Source: a virus. From it: DNA of 64,000 nt. Positions 28,752 through 36,301 of the stretch are shown here, in pieces (the first letter of the stretch is position 1; every line of letters starts with the position of its first letter). Under the pieces are notes generated by a model. It was not told the origin of the DNA. It worked only from the letters and a program-made list of their open reading frames with translations, and did not search any database. The stretch spans positions 1-64,000 of IMG/VR virus record IMGVR_UViG_3300035664_000005; one strand, 5' to 3'. A program made the position numbers and the translations under genes.

Positions 28752-28912
28752 TTCTTTACCCGTGTGCCTCTTTTGTCAATCAACAAACATTCTCTATATG
28801 CCTCTGCTCTAGTGTTATGTGATGACACAGGTAAATTATTGTTGAGTGTGTCAATCACCAACCATTTAGTGGAAGGGTATCTATCAGGTGATATGTCGTA
28901 TCTGTAGTTCAT
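28748..28912 (-). CDS. Hypothetical microprotein (54 aa)
   Basis: MNYRYDISPDRYPSTKWLVI..., basic. SD AGGAG lies inside the preceding microgene. Chained by ATGA overlaps. Confidence 0.6.
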   Translation of the reverse strand: MNYRYDISPDRYPSTKWLVIDTLNNNLPVSSHNTRAEAYRECLLIDKRGTRVKK

Positions 28913-28983
28913 TGTGCTCCTATGAATAGTATTAGTAGGGCTAATGTCATTGTTGCTATGCCTAGTAGTGCATCTGTAGTCAT
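28909..28983 (-). CDS. Membrane microprotein (24 aa), leaderless
   Basis: MTTDALLGIATMTLALLILF-type single helix. A consensus promoter ends 7 nt before the ATG and the stop overlaps the next start, so this very short frame is probably real or a translated leader for the operon. Confidence 0.5.
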   Translation of the reverse strand: MTTDALLGIATMTLALLILFIGAQ

Positions 28984-28990
28984 GTGTCTA

Positions 28991-29019
28991 ACTATATAAC
29001 AGTAGAGAGTATATGTCAA
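28991..29019 (-). promoter_or_regulatory. Consensus promoter TTGACA-17-TATAGT
   Basis: Minus strand -35 at 29019-29014, -10 at 28996-28991. Drives the microprotein operon 28983-28120. Confidence 0.88.
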
Positions 29020-29044
29020 GTATTACCCGTAGCCACCCGTAGCA

Positions 29045-29263
29045 CTATCTCTCAACACGCCACCTCAAACCTAAAGACCTACGCCTCTCATTAGCCTCCA
29101 ACTTACGAGACCTCTCAGGCTCAGGCAACAACTCATACAAGGCAACACGCTGACGATTCTTACGCTCACGCTCATACTCTCTACGCCTCTCACGCTTAGC
29201 CTTCGTATCCTCACGATGACAGCGTTGCCACTCTCTATGATCAGAATAATTTTTGTAAGGCAC
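29045..29263 (-). CDS. Very basic protein (72 aa)
   Basis: GTG start proposed at 29263 (PYKNYSDHREWQRCHRED follows), overlapping the previous gene by 23 nt with GGA at SD distance. Arg/Lys/Glu-rich charged helix (KAKRERRREYERERKNRQ). Nucleic-acid binding is plausible; start uncertain. Confidence 0.45.
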   Translation of the reverse strand: MPYKNYSDHREWQRCHREDTKAKRERRREYERERKNRQRVALYELLPEPERSRKLEANERRRSLGLRWRVER

Positions 29264-29411
29264 GAACAATCCAATACAAAAACAAAACAACAAAACAAAT
29301 CACAAAAGAAGCAACAACATTCTCAAAGTTCGTCACAAACACAAACCACAACAACTGACAAACCCAATACAAAACAACCATCACAAAGAGTAGTGGCACA
29401 AGCACTTTCAT
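29241..29411 (-). CDS. Membrane microprotein (56 aa)
   Basis: MKVLVPLLFVMVVLYWVCQL..., two hydrophobic helices. SD AAGGGGG. No family. Confidence 0.55.
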   Translation of the reverse strand: MKVLVPLLFVMVVLYWVCQLLWFVFVTNFENVVASFVICFVVLFLYWIVRALQKLF

Positions 29412-29453
29412 AACGACCCCCTTAACGAACACAAATAGTTATGTAAAGTTATG

Positions 29454-29678
29454 CTATTCATAAGCGGGGCTGTCAACCTTTTGGATCGGTTTCTGCTTAC
29501 TGGGCAGTGTTGCGACAAATTTTTTGGTCGGGTTTTGTTTTTTAGGTTTATCTGACGAGGGGCTGTTTGGTTTTGGTTTGTAGATTTGTTCTAGTTGTTT
29601 GATTTCTTTTTGGAGTTGTTTGATTTCTTTGTCTAGTTGGGCGAGTTGTTGGTCTAGTGTTTTTGGTTTTTGTGTCAT
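29454..29678 (-). CDS. Coiled-coil protein with basic tail (74 aa)
   Basis: Residues 8-33 (QQLAQLDKEIKQLQKEIKQL) form a coiled coil, then a Pro/Lys/Ser tail. A copy of the 29.5-33 kb repeat (29543-29569) lies within the gene. ATGA-type overlap with the DUF6378 gene. Confidence 0.55.
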   Translation of the reverse strand: MTQKPKTLDQQLAQLDKEIKQLQKEIKQLEQIYKPKPNSPSSDKPKKQNPTKKFVATLPSKQKPIQKVDSPAYE

Positions 29679-29992
29679 GTGTTTGTGCTTTCTGTTTGGT
29701 TGATCATGTTGAGGCAGGTGAGGTAGCCGATTGTGTCTAGGAGTGTGTCGTGGTGTAGTTGTCCTTGGTCTAGGTTGGTTTTTAGTCTTGCGAGTTTGAC
29801 GGAGACCATGAAGAGGATTGCTTCGTTGAGGGTGAGTTGTTTTCCTGTGAGTGTTTGGAAGATGTTGATGACTTTGGTGTAGTCGTCTTTGGGGTGTCCG
29901 TAGGTGTTTTGGCGGTCTTGGTTGACGATTTTGTAGGCTTCTTGGAGGATTTCGGTGCCGGGGGTGGGCGTATTTTTTGGTGTGTTGGTCAT
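29675..29992 (-). CDS. DUF6378 family phage protein (105 aa)
   Basis: ILQEAYKIVNQDRQNTYGHP, then DYTKVINIFQTLTGKQLTLN and KLARLKT...DTLLDTIGYLTC follow the DUF6378 pattern found in many tailed phages. Function unknown, possibly related to the all-alpha NTP-pyrophosphohydrolase shape. Leader GATAAACTAAAACG. Confidence 0.75.
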   Translation of the reverse strand: MTNTPKNTPTPGTEILQEAYKIVNQDRQNTYGHPKDDYTKVINIFQTLTGKQLTLNEAILFMVSVKLARLKTNLDQGQLHHDTLLDTIGYLTCLNMINQTESTNT

Positions 29993-30004
29993 GGTCGTTT
30001 TAGT

Positions 30005-30328
30005 TTATCTGTTTAGGGACTGTTGGGGGTCGTTTTTCAAAATTTCGCGCGGCGGTTTTGCCTTTTTTAGGGTTTCGCGTTTTTCTTTGATTTGTTTTTT
30101 GTTTGCTTCATAGAATTTGTCGTGGAAGTAGATTGAGGTTTCTAATGCTTTTTCTATTCCTTTGAGTTGGGTTAATTTTTGGTATATGCGATCGGTGTCT
30201 GGTGCGTTGCCTTTTTCTTGTAGGTTTTTTGCGAGTTGTTTTCGTTGTTTGGTTACGAGTGCGAGGAGCGCTTCCATTTGTGGTTCGCTGACGTTGAGGG
30301 CATATATTTGGCGTTGTCTTTTTTTCAT
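30005..30328 (-). CDS. Coiled-coil hypothetical protein (107 aa)
   Basis: MKKRQRQIYALNVSEPQMEA..., long basic helices. SD AAGGAAC. No family. Confidence 0.55.
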   Translation of the reverse strand: MKKRQRQIYALNVSEPQMEALLALVTKQRKQLAKNLQEKGNAPDTDRIYQKLTQLKGIEKALETSIYFHDKFYEANKKQIKEKRETLKKAKPPREILKNDPQQSLNR

Positions 30329-30338
30329 TTTGTGTTCC

Positions 30339-30560
30339 TTATTGTTCGTTCATGTATTCGCAATATTTTTCAAACGCTCTGTGTGCGATTAGGTTGACTT
30401 CGTCGTCCAACTTGTCGGCAACACTGCCAGAGTTGTCCCATCCTTTGTCTGCCATAATCCAATCAAAGAGTTCCCCTACTGCTCGTTCTAGGAGTTCTAT
30501 TTTCTTTTCTTTTGATTTTGGGATGGCTGGTAGCGTGTGGTCTGTGTACAACATGCTCAT
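30339..30560 (-). CDS. Hypothetical protein (73 aa)
   Basis: MSMLYTDHTLPAIPKSKEKK..., helical. SD AAAGGAG. Part of the leftward operon from 31108. Confidence 0.6.
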   Translation of the reverse strand: MSMLYTDHTLPAIPKSKEKKIELLERAVGELFDWIMADKGWDNSGSVADKLDDEVNLIAHRAFEKYCEYMNEQ

Positions 30561-30574
30561 TGTGTTTTCTCCTT

Positions 30575-31108
30575 TTATAGGTGTGTGAGTTGGTTTTCGT
30601 TTAGTTTAAGTCTTGGACCATAACCGTAGTCGGCTTTTTGGGCGTTTGCAAAAAAATTTTCGCGGCTTGTTCCGCCGATTATTTGGAATTGGGTGTTTGT
30701 CCCTATGTTTTCCCATTGGGCTTTGGGTTGGTTGCACCATACGACTATGCATTGTTCGGTGTCGGGTTTCCATAGCCCATATTTGCAGTGTTCAGGGTCG
30801 TTGATGATCAGGTCTTTTTGGGATGATGTTTTGATTTCGGTTTTTTTGTTGTTTATGGTGGTGTCAAAGCCGTTGTCTGCGCCTACATAGATTTCCCAAT
30901 CTATTTCGGTGTTGTAGTAGCGGGAGATGATCACTTCTCCTGCTTTACCAAGCATGATGATGCCTTTTTCTGTGGCTCCTGCCGTATATTTTCTGTCGGT
31001 TACTTGGTGTTCGTTTTTGTTTGCTTTGCAGAGGTCAGTGAATCTGCGTAGTTGTAGCACTTCTCGGGCTGTGAGGTGCATCAACGGATATTTTGTAGCG
31101 GTTTCCAT
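30575..31108 (-). CDS. PD-(D/E)XK nuclease-like protein (177 aa)
   Basis: GKAGEVIISRYYN (helix with Glu), then YVGADNGFDTTINNKKTEIK with D...E-x-K followed by TS is the order of the PD-(D/E)XK nuclease active site. The rest is alpha/beta. The gene is separated by two genes from a DNA methyltransferase (32320-33027), so a restriction-like or self-sparing nuclease role is possible but unproven. Leader TTAGATAAACT with TTGACA 17 bp upstream. Confidence 0.5.
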   Translation of the reverse strand: METATKYPLMHLTAREVLQLRRFTDLCKANKNEHQVTDRKYTAGATEKGIIMLGKAGEVIISRYYNTEIDWEIYVGADNGFDTTINNKKTEIKTSSQKDLIINDPEHCKYGLWKPDTEQCIVVWCNQPKAQWENIGTNTQFQIIGGTSRENFFANAQKADYGYGPRLKLNENQLTHL

Positions 31109-31138
31109 GTCGTTGTAGTTTATCTAACGACGGACTGT

Positions 31139-31699
31139 TTATGTCAACGAGTTATGAAGGTCGCTTAACTCGGTTCCTAACCATTCTTTGAATGTGTCGG
31201 GATCGGGGGTGAGAACAGAGATGCCCATGCTGAACACATTGCTTGTTGGGTCGGTCACGATCGCAACAGACACGGGTGGGACTATCTCACCTTTAAGTAC
31301 TTGTTCTGCCCATTCGTTGAATGTGAGTTTGCGTTGCGCGATTGGGTCGTCCCATCCGCCTGTTGTCCAACCGTTTAAAACTTCTGTCCATCCGTCAATG
31401 GTGGTGTTGAAGTGTCCACGCCATGCACTACTGCTAACCCATTCTCTATCAATTTTTAGGTCGGTTCCGTAAAGGTCATCACCGAATTCGGTCATGCGTA
31501 CATGGTTTCCGATGTAATACTTTTTTGTGACTCCTGCGTCTGCGATGTTGACGGTTGATAGAGAACTTTCGTCGCTTTCACGACATCCGAGACAGAGGTA
31601 GTCTTCTTTTACATTGCTCCATCCGTAGTCGTTTTCAACATCTACTTCTTCTGCGCATTCACAACAGGTGTTTTTGATTGTTTCGTCTGTGGTTGTCAT
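31139..31699 (-). CDS. Hypothetical protein with zinc-ribbon N-terminus (186 aa)
   Basis: CCECAEEVDV ... DYLCLGC gives two Cys pairs near the N-terminus; the rest is beta-rich with many Trp (RGHFNTTIDGWTEVLNGWTT). Start at 31699 lies 2 nt after the upstream stop. No family. Confidence 0.6.
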   Translation of the reverse strand: MTTTDETIKNTCCECAEEVDVENDYGWSNVKEDYLCLGCRESDESSLSTVNIADAGVTKKYYIGNHVRMTEFGDDLYGTDLKIDREWVSSSAWRGHFNTTIDGWTEVLNGWTTGGWDDPIAQRKLTFNEWAEQVLKGEIVPPVSVAIVTDPTSNVFSMGISVLTPDPDTFKEWLGTELSDLHNSLT

Positions 31700-31700
31700 G

Positions 31701-32204
31701 TTATTTCTGTGCCTCTCTGTCTGCTTTTGCGTCACGGATTTCCCACAAACCTTTTTTGAGTTTGCGGAAAGTTGGGGTTTCTTGTAAATATTTGAGGGTG
31801 GTTTGGTAGGAGAAACCGCTTTGCTCGGTTAGTTGTTCGGTGGTGTATTGCTCAAAATGGTGTTCGTTTGCCCATTTCAGGAACTTGTTAAATTTCTGTT
31901 CCCGTGTTTCCACCCGAAGTTCTTCAGGTTTTGCACAAACTTCTTTGCCAAGGTAGTCGGTGACGAGTACGGGGATCACTTGTTCATGGACGCTGTAACT
32001 GTTTAGGAAGATTTCAGGTGCGCCTTTTGCGCCTTCGCTCTGCCATTTTGACAGGACACTTAAACCTCTGTAGATTTCGCTGAGGAATACGCTTTCTTCT
32101 TGGTGTTCTTTTCGCCAAGACCATCCGTCGCCGTACTTTGCGGTTCGTTCCGCAAAAAGTGACTTGAATGTTTCGTTTACAAAACTTTCTGTAAGTTGTT
32201 TCAT
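31701..32204 (-). CDS. Hypothetical protein with C-terminal winged-helix-like part (167 aa)
   Basis: Helical N-terminal two-thirds; the C-terminal QYTTEQLTEQSGFSYQTTLK then YLQETPTFRKLKKGLWEIRD resembles a winged-helix domain. SD AGGGAG behind ATAAACATATCTAGAC; promoter at 32247-32275. Regulatory role inferred. Confidence 0.55.
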   Translation of the reverse strand: MKQLTESFVNETFKSLFAERTAKYGDGWSWRKEHQEESVFLSEIYRGLSVLSKWQSEGAKGAPEIFLNSYSVHEQVIPVLVTDYLGKEVCAKPEELRVETREQKFNKFLKWANEHHFEQYTTEQLTEQSGFSYQTTLKYLQETPTFRKLKKGLWEIRDAKADREAQK

Positions 32205-32246
32205 TTTTATCTCCCTGTCTAGATATGTTTATTTATTACAGATGTC

Positions 32247-32275
32247 ATCCTAGCAGCACCACCAACAAAAAGCAA
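32247..32275 (-). promoter_or_regulatory. Promoter (TTGCTT-17-TAGGAT)
   Basis: Minus strand -35 at 32275-32270, -10 at 32252-32247. Confidence 0.6.
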
Positions 32276-32319
32276 CCTTTATTTTTGCCCCATTTTTGGG
32301 GTGTACCTTTAAATGGCGT

Positions 32320-33027
32320 CTATTGGCTTGCTTGTTTCACATATTCTGCGTCTAGGTCATACCCTATATAGCGTCTGCCTAGTTTCCGAGCCATAGATGT
32401 GGTTGTACCTATCCCATTGAAGGGGTCTAGGACAATATCGTCAGGCTGTGTGGTTAGAAGGATGCAGTTTTCTACTAGTTGTGGCGGGAATGGCGCAGGA
32501 TGCGTGGTTTGTCGTTGTGGTGAGATATCCCATATTTCGCCTAGATATTTTGGGTCTATGTTTTCGCGAAATGTTTTCGGCTTGTTTTTAGATAGCCAAT
32601 AGATGTGTTCGGTGTTTGGGAGAAGATGATCCTTGCGTATGTTCGGACTGTTCTTGCGGTTCCAAATGATGAGTTGATAGATGTTTGCGTTTGTTTTGTG
32701 AATGAACTCTGTTGGTAGTCGGGCTTGATTATTGTGTCGCCTTGGTTTGTGGTTGAAAAAGATAGATCCGTCGGGGGTGATGATGCGGTGTAGTTCGTTG
32801 ATTACTTCTATTATCCAGTCTTGATACATTTTTTCTGGCATGTTGTCGTGGTATTCGTTGTAATCAATATTGTGCTTTTGCCATATCTGATTGCTGTTTT
32901 GTGTTTTACCGTTTTGTATACCCTTTTTGTTGTATGGGGGCGAAGTGATAACAGTGTTTATTGTGGAATCAGGAAACTTTTTAAGTTCCTCTAAGGCATC
33001 ACCACATTTTATGAAGTTGGATTCCAT
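32320..33027 (-). CDS. DNA N4/N6-methyltransferase (beta class)
   Basis: 235 residues. TSPPY (catalytic motif IV) at 28-32 precedes the AdoMet-binding DPFNGIGTT near residue 200, the order of beta-class amino-methyltransferases. It transfers methyl from AdoMet to adenine N6 or cytosine N4. Very compact, with little target-recognition domain. No adjacent restriction gene is certain; likely an orphan phage methylase. Confidence 0.88.
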   Translation of the reverse strand: MESNFIKCGDALEELKKFPDSTINTVITSPPYNKKGIQNGKTQNSNQIWQKHNIDYNEYHDNMPEKMYQDWIIEVINELHRIITPDGSIFFNHKPRRHNNQARLPTEFIHKTNANIYQLIIWNRKNSPNIRKDHLLPNTEHIYWLSKNKPKTFRENIDPKYLGEIWDISPQRQTTHPAPFPPQLVENCILLTTQPDDIVLDPFNGIGTTTSMARKLGRRYIGYDLDAEYVKQASQ

Positions 33028-33055
33028 TCCGTTTAGTTTATCTAACGAGGGACGT

Positions 33056-33601
33056 TCAGGAAGAGAAGAAAGGGTGGAACGGATTCCGACAGTCCGTTTT
33101 GGCGTGAGGTGTTATTTTTATTTCCCATCTAGTGTCTTTAAAAAGTTCAGAAGCGAGGTGTGCGTCTTCTCCTGACAGATACATAACACTGCGATTCATT
33201 GAACCTTGATTGATGGTTTCGTAGTAAGATCCTTCAAGCCTTCCTTCCACATATTTTACTTCTAACGCATCCATCAAAAGACGCCAATCTTCTACTTCTT
33301 CAATGCTGTTTAGAGTATTGAAATCTATATACAAACCTTTGAAGTCGTATGAGCCAAATATTTCCCTTGGGGCTTCAAATGCTATTCCTTCTGTCCCAAC
33401 ACAGATTATTGTGTCGCATTTTTCTACAAGGTCTTTTAAGGTCGCGACTGTTTGAAGACCCGCTCTTTTTGCCCACTTGATTGTGTCGTCTTTCCGCCGA
33501 TATCTAGCAAAATAAGTTTTATGCCCGTTGGCGTTCAGCGACAAGGCAAGTGATCGCCCCATTCTGCCGGGTGAAACGATACCTATGTGGTTTATCGCCA
33601 T
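33056..33601 (-). CDS. NAD(P)-binding 6-phosphogluconate/hydroxyisobutyrate dehydrogenase-like protein
   Basis: 181 residues. N-terminal Rossmann fold with GIVSPGRMGRSLALSLNANG (variant of G-x-G-x-x-G followed by M-G) and a second beta-strand ending YFARYRRKD, as in NADP-binding beta-hydroxyacid dehydrogenases; DTIICVGTEG follows. Full-length family members have about 290 residues with a helical catalytic domain, which is missing here, so it is either a free NAD-binding domain or a reduced enzyme. Last gene of the tailoring operon. Confidence 0.6.
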   Translation of the reverse strand: MAINHIGIVSPGRMGRSLALSLNANGHKTYFARYRRKDDTIKWAKRAGLQTVATLKDLVEKCDTIICVGTEGIAFEAPREIFGSYDFKGLYIDFNTLNSIEEVEDWRLLMDALEVKYVEGRLEGSYYETINQGSMNRSVMYLSGEDAHLASELFKDTRWEIKITPHAKTDCRNPFHPFFSS

Positions 33602-33888
33602 GGCGTTGACTCATCTCTCGTTTTTTGTAGCGCTCCGCTGATCGCAAGATTTTTGCCGAATGTGTTTAAAGCGTGTATCACGCCAAGCGGTTCAGGGAAT
33701 CCCAACTTTTTTGCAACAACCTCTAAGGTTTTATTTTCTATGTCCATCCAAGCGCCGAGAACCGCTTGGGCTCCTGTGGTGTTTTCGTCGTAATAGTTGT
33801 TTGCAATAATGTCTATTCCCTGTATCTCCCAAAGTTCGGGATCATGTTTGTCGGTTGTTTGTACACGGGTTATGTTTTTATTTATCAC
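33592..33888 (-). CDS. Hypothetical protein (98 aa) of the tailoring operon
   Basis: GTG start overlapping the upstream gene by 11 nt; the stop overlaps the next start by 10 nt. Contains WEIQGIDIIANNYYDENTTG and LGAWMDIENKTLEVVAKKLG. It could supply the helical domain lacking in the next protein; that is only an inference from tight overlap. Confidence 0.5.
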   Translation of the reverse strand: MINKNITRVQTTDKHDPELWEIQGIDIIANNYYDENTTGAQAVLGAWMDIENKTLEVVAKKLGFPEPLGVIHALNTFGKNLAISGALQKTRDESTPWR

Positions 33889-34699
33889 GAGATTCCTCTA
33901 TTTTTTTTGCTTGTTTATAGAGTATTACAGAAGGGGCTAGAAAGGAATCTATTCTGCTGTCTCTTTGAAAACGAGAAAAAACTTCTTTGAGTACGGATGA
34001 TTTAATTACGAAATCTTGGGGTGTGTGTCGGGAAATGTCTAATTCGTACTTTTGGCTTATGCAACGAATTGTGTCGTTTTCCTCAATTTTGGAATTTACA
34101 TAGTCTTGGTGCATTTGTTTTATTTTTTCAAAACCGACAATATGGATGTTGTCGTGATTTTGTAGAACAAAATTTGTCCACCTATTGTAGTAGTTGATTA
34201 TTCTTGTTAGGTGATAAAAATTGATTTCACCACTTGAAAGAAAATCGTGTAGTTGTGATTCATTTTCTTCTCTTTGTAGGTGTTCGCTGAAAAGCGAGGC
34301 AAGACTTTCGTATGGGTCTCGTATTGTCAGCAAAACAATCTCATTATTATTAATTGATTGTTTTGTGATTTCGGTATTGTGCAGAAGAGGCAATGGAACA
34401 TTTGCTTCCTGAAATATCCTGAGCATCAGGTTTCTGAAGGTTGTGTTCCCCTGATGGGGAAGACCATCAATATGAAATGTGTATTTAGCGTCTGATATTT
34501 TGCGAGTGAGTGTTAAATCCGATATGTGATTGTCTGATTTTAAAACAAATCTTTTAAATTCGTATCCGTTGTCCTCGGAGTGTGTTTCGGTTTTCCACAT
34601 CCCGCTACTATCTATTGGAAAATCAAAAGTCCATTCTTTTGTGTCCTTCCTAAATACCCATTCACCATGATATTTTTCTGGAACAAAATTTTCTTTCAT
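33878..34699 (-). CDS. Sulfotransferase-like P-loop protein (273 aa)
   Basis: HIDGLPHQGNTTFRNLMLRI (about 76-95) resembles the 5'-phosphosulfate-binding loop of PAPS sulfotransferases (P-x-x-G-T/N-T), and IVLLTIRDPYESLASLFSEH resembles the 3'-phosphate-binding R-D-P...S segment. Substrate unknown. It overlaps the SDR gene by ATGA. Whether PAPS is really used is uncertain. Confidence 0.6.
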   Translation of the reverse strand: MKENFVPEKYHGEWVFRKDTKEWTFDFPIDSSGMWKTETHSEDNGYEFKRFVLKSDNHISDLTLTRKISDAKYTFHIDGLPHQGNTTFRNLMLRIFQEANVPLPLLHNTEITKQSINNNEIVLLTIRDPYESLASLFSEHLQREENESQLHDFLSSGEINFYHLTRIINYYNRWTNFVLQNHDNIHIVGFEKIKQMHQDYVNSKIEENDTIRCISQKYELDISRHTPQDFVIKSSVLKEVFSRFQRDSRIDSFLAPSVILYKQAKKIEESRDK

Positions 34700-35448
34700 C
34701 TCGTATTGCTCACTCCGCCGTCAACAACAAGGGTTGATCCCAAAACATAATCTCCTGCCTGTGATGCCAAATATACAACGGCGCCAACAATGTCTTCTGG
34801 TGTTCCTGTTCGCCCAACAGGAATGTATTTTGCTGTCTCGTATGGGTAGTCGCGGGCATATTGGTTCATGTTTGATGGGAATGCGCCGGGGCATACCGCG
34901 TTTACCGATATGCCATCTTTAATGAGTTCTATAGACATTTGGCGTGTCAAATGCAGTAGTCCTGCTTTACTTGCGTGATAGCCATAGGAGTGATCTTGGT
35001 CTAACGTGAGTGCGTTAATTGATGAAATGTTGATCACTTTTGCTAAACGATTATTTAGCGAGTGCGATTTTTTTAAAGACCTATGAAACCGTTGAGTTAA
35101 AAACATCGGGGTTTTCATATTAATATCTACTGCTGTTTCCCAATTTTGTTCGGTGAAATCCTCAAAACTTTTTGCACCCGCACTACGACCAGCGTTGTTG
35201 ACGAGTATGTCTATGTGTGTTTCTTTTTCTTCTACCTGAGAAACAGCCCTATCTATTCCTTCAAGAGTTGAAAGGTCTTCTTTTATGTATGTGACACGGG
35301 TTCGTTCTTGTAACGGGTCATGTACAGAAATGTTGTAGACACGAGTACAACCGAATTTAACTAACCCCCTTGAGATCATTTCACCAATTCCGCTTGAACC
35401 ACCTGTTACAACGGCTACACGACCTTCAAGAGAAAATAGATCTTTCAT
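34696..35448 (-). CDS. Short-chain dehydrogenase/reductase (intact)
   Basis: 250 residues with all classical SDR landmarks: VTGGSSGIG (14-22), NNAG (84-87), N110, S143, and Y157-x-x-x-K161 in YGYHASKAG; C-terminal DGG motif. NAD(P)-dependent oxidation or reduction of an alcohol/ketone, often on sugars or steroids. Coupled by ATGA to both neighbours. The adjacent SDR homologue is inactive by motif. Confidence 0.9.
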   Translation of the reverse strand: MKDLFSLEGRVAVVTGGSSGIGEMISRGLVKFGCTRVYNISVHDPLQERTRVTYIKEDLSTLEGIDRAVSQVEEKETHIDILVNNAGRSAGAKSFEDFTEQNWETAVDINMKTPMFLTQRFHRSLKKSHSLNNRLAKVINISSINALTLDQDHSYGYHASKAGLLHLTRQMSIELIKDGISVNAVCPGAFPSNMNQYARDYPYETAKYIPVGRTGTPEDIVGAVVYLASQAGDYVLGSTLVVDGGVSNTR

Positions 35449-36293
35449 CCCCGAATCTCTGATACACCACCGTCTACAACAAGGTGTGCACCGACACAGT
35501 AGTCTCCCGCGCGGGAAGCAAGGTATGTGATCGCCGCAACGATGTCATCTTTGTGCCCGAGTCGTTTTGCGGGGATTCTTTGCGTTACCTGAAGTCGGTT
35601 TGCTGGATTAACTTCGTTGGGTGTCGTATTGAATAATCCAACGGTTATAGATGAGACAACTATTTTGTGACGAATGTATTGCACAGCAAATGATTTTGAT
35701 GCATGGTTTATGCCTGCGTTGCTTGAACTGAAAGCAAAGTTGGATATCTGTGGCGGGTTTATTCCGTCAACGGTAGAGATGTTGATTACTTTCCCATAAA
35801 TTTGTTCCGTTGAGATGCTTGTTCCTTCATCAGGGTTTGTTGATGCTTTTAGAAGGGGGAGAAATTTTTCTGTGAGTTTTATTGGTGCTTCTAGGTTGTA
35901 TTTGATTACTTCGTCCCAATTTTCCGAAGCGTAAAGCGAGGAATTAATGAGAATATTGAGGCTTGGCTCAAGGGCACTGATTTCGCAAAATAGTTTTTCT
36001 CGCCCCTCTTCCGTGGTTATGTCGCACTGTATTGGGATGATGTTTTTGTAAATGTTTTCAAGCCGTATTTTCTCATCTTTTTGGTATTCAGCCAAAATTG
36101 ACTCTTCGTGCGAGTATTCCAATTTGTCGTAATCATCAACTTCAATTGTTCGCGGGGTAAATGATTCTTTATCGGCGACATAGACACGAGATGCACCCTG
36201 TTCAATCAAGCCTTCGGCGATCATCCAGCCGTACCCGCTCAGTCCACCCGTTAAAAGCGCGGATCTGTTTTCTAATGAAAATAATGTGGTCAT
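35445..36293 (-). CDS. SDR-fold protein lacking the catalytic Tyr and Lys
   Basis: 282 residues, clearly homologous to the downstream SDR (same FSLENR start, same LVVDGGVSEIR end), but GGxxGIG is GGLSGYG, NNAG is INSS (116-119), the catalytic Ser is T174, and the Y-x-x-x-K pair is F188...N192 (FSSSNAG). Such changes remove the proton relay, so this is probably a non-catalytic partner or regulator of the intact SDR. Also carries an insertion at about 45-85. Confidence 0.85.
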   Translation of the reverse strand: MTTLFSLENRSALLTGGLSGYGWMIAEGLIEQGASRVYVADKESFTPRTIEVDDYDKLEYSHEESILAEYQKDEKIRLENIYKNIIPIQCDITTEEGREKLFCEISALEPSLNILINSSLYASENWDEVIKYNLEAPIKLTEKFLPLLKASTNPDEGTSISTEQIYGKVINISTVDGINPPQISNFAFSSSNAGINHASKSFAVQYIRHKIVVSSITVGLFNTTPNEVNPANRLQVTQRIPAKRLGHKDDIVAAITYLASRAGDYCVGAHLVVDGGVSEIRG

Positions 36294-36301
36294 TATCTCT
36301 C

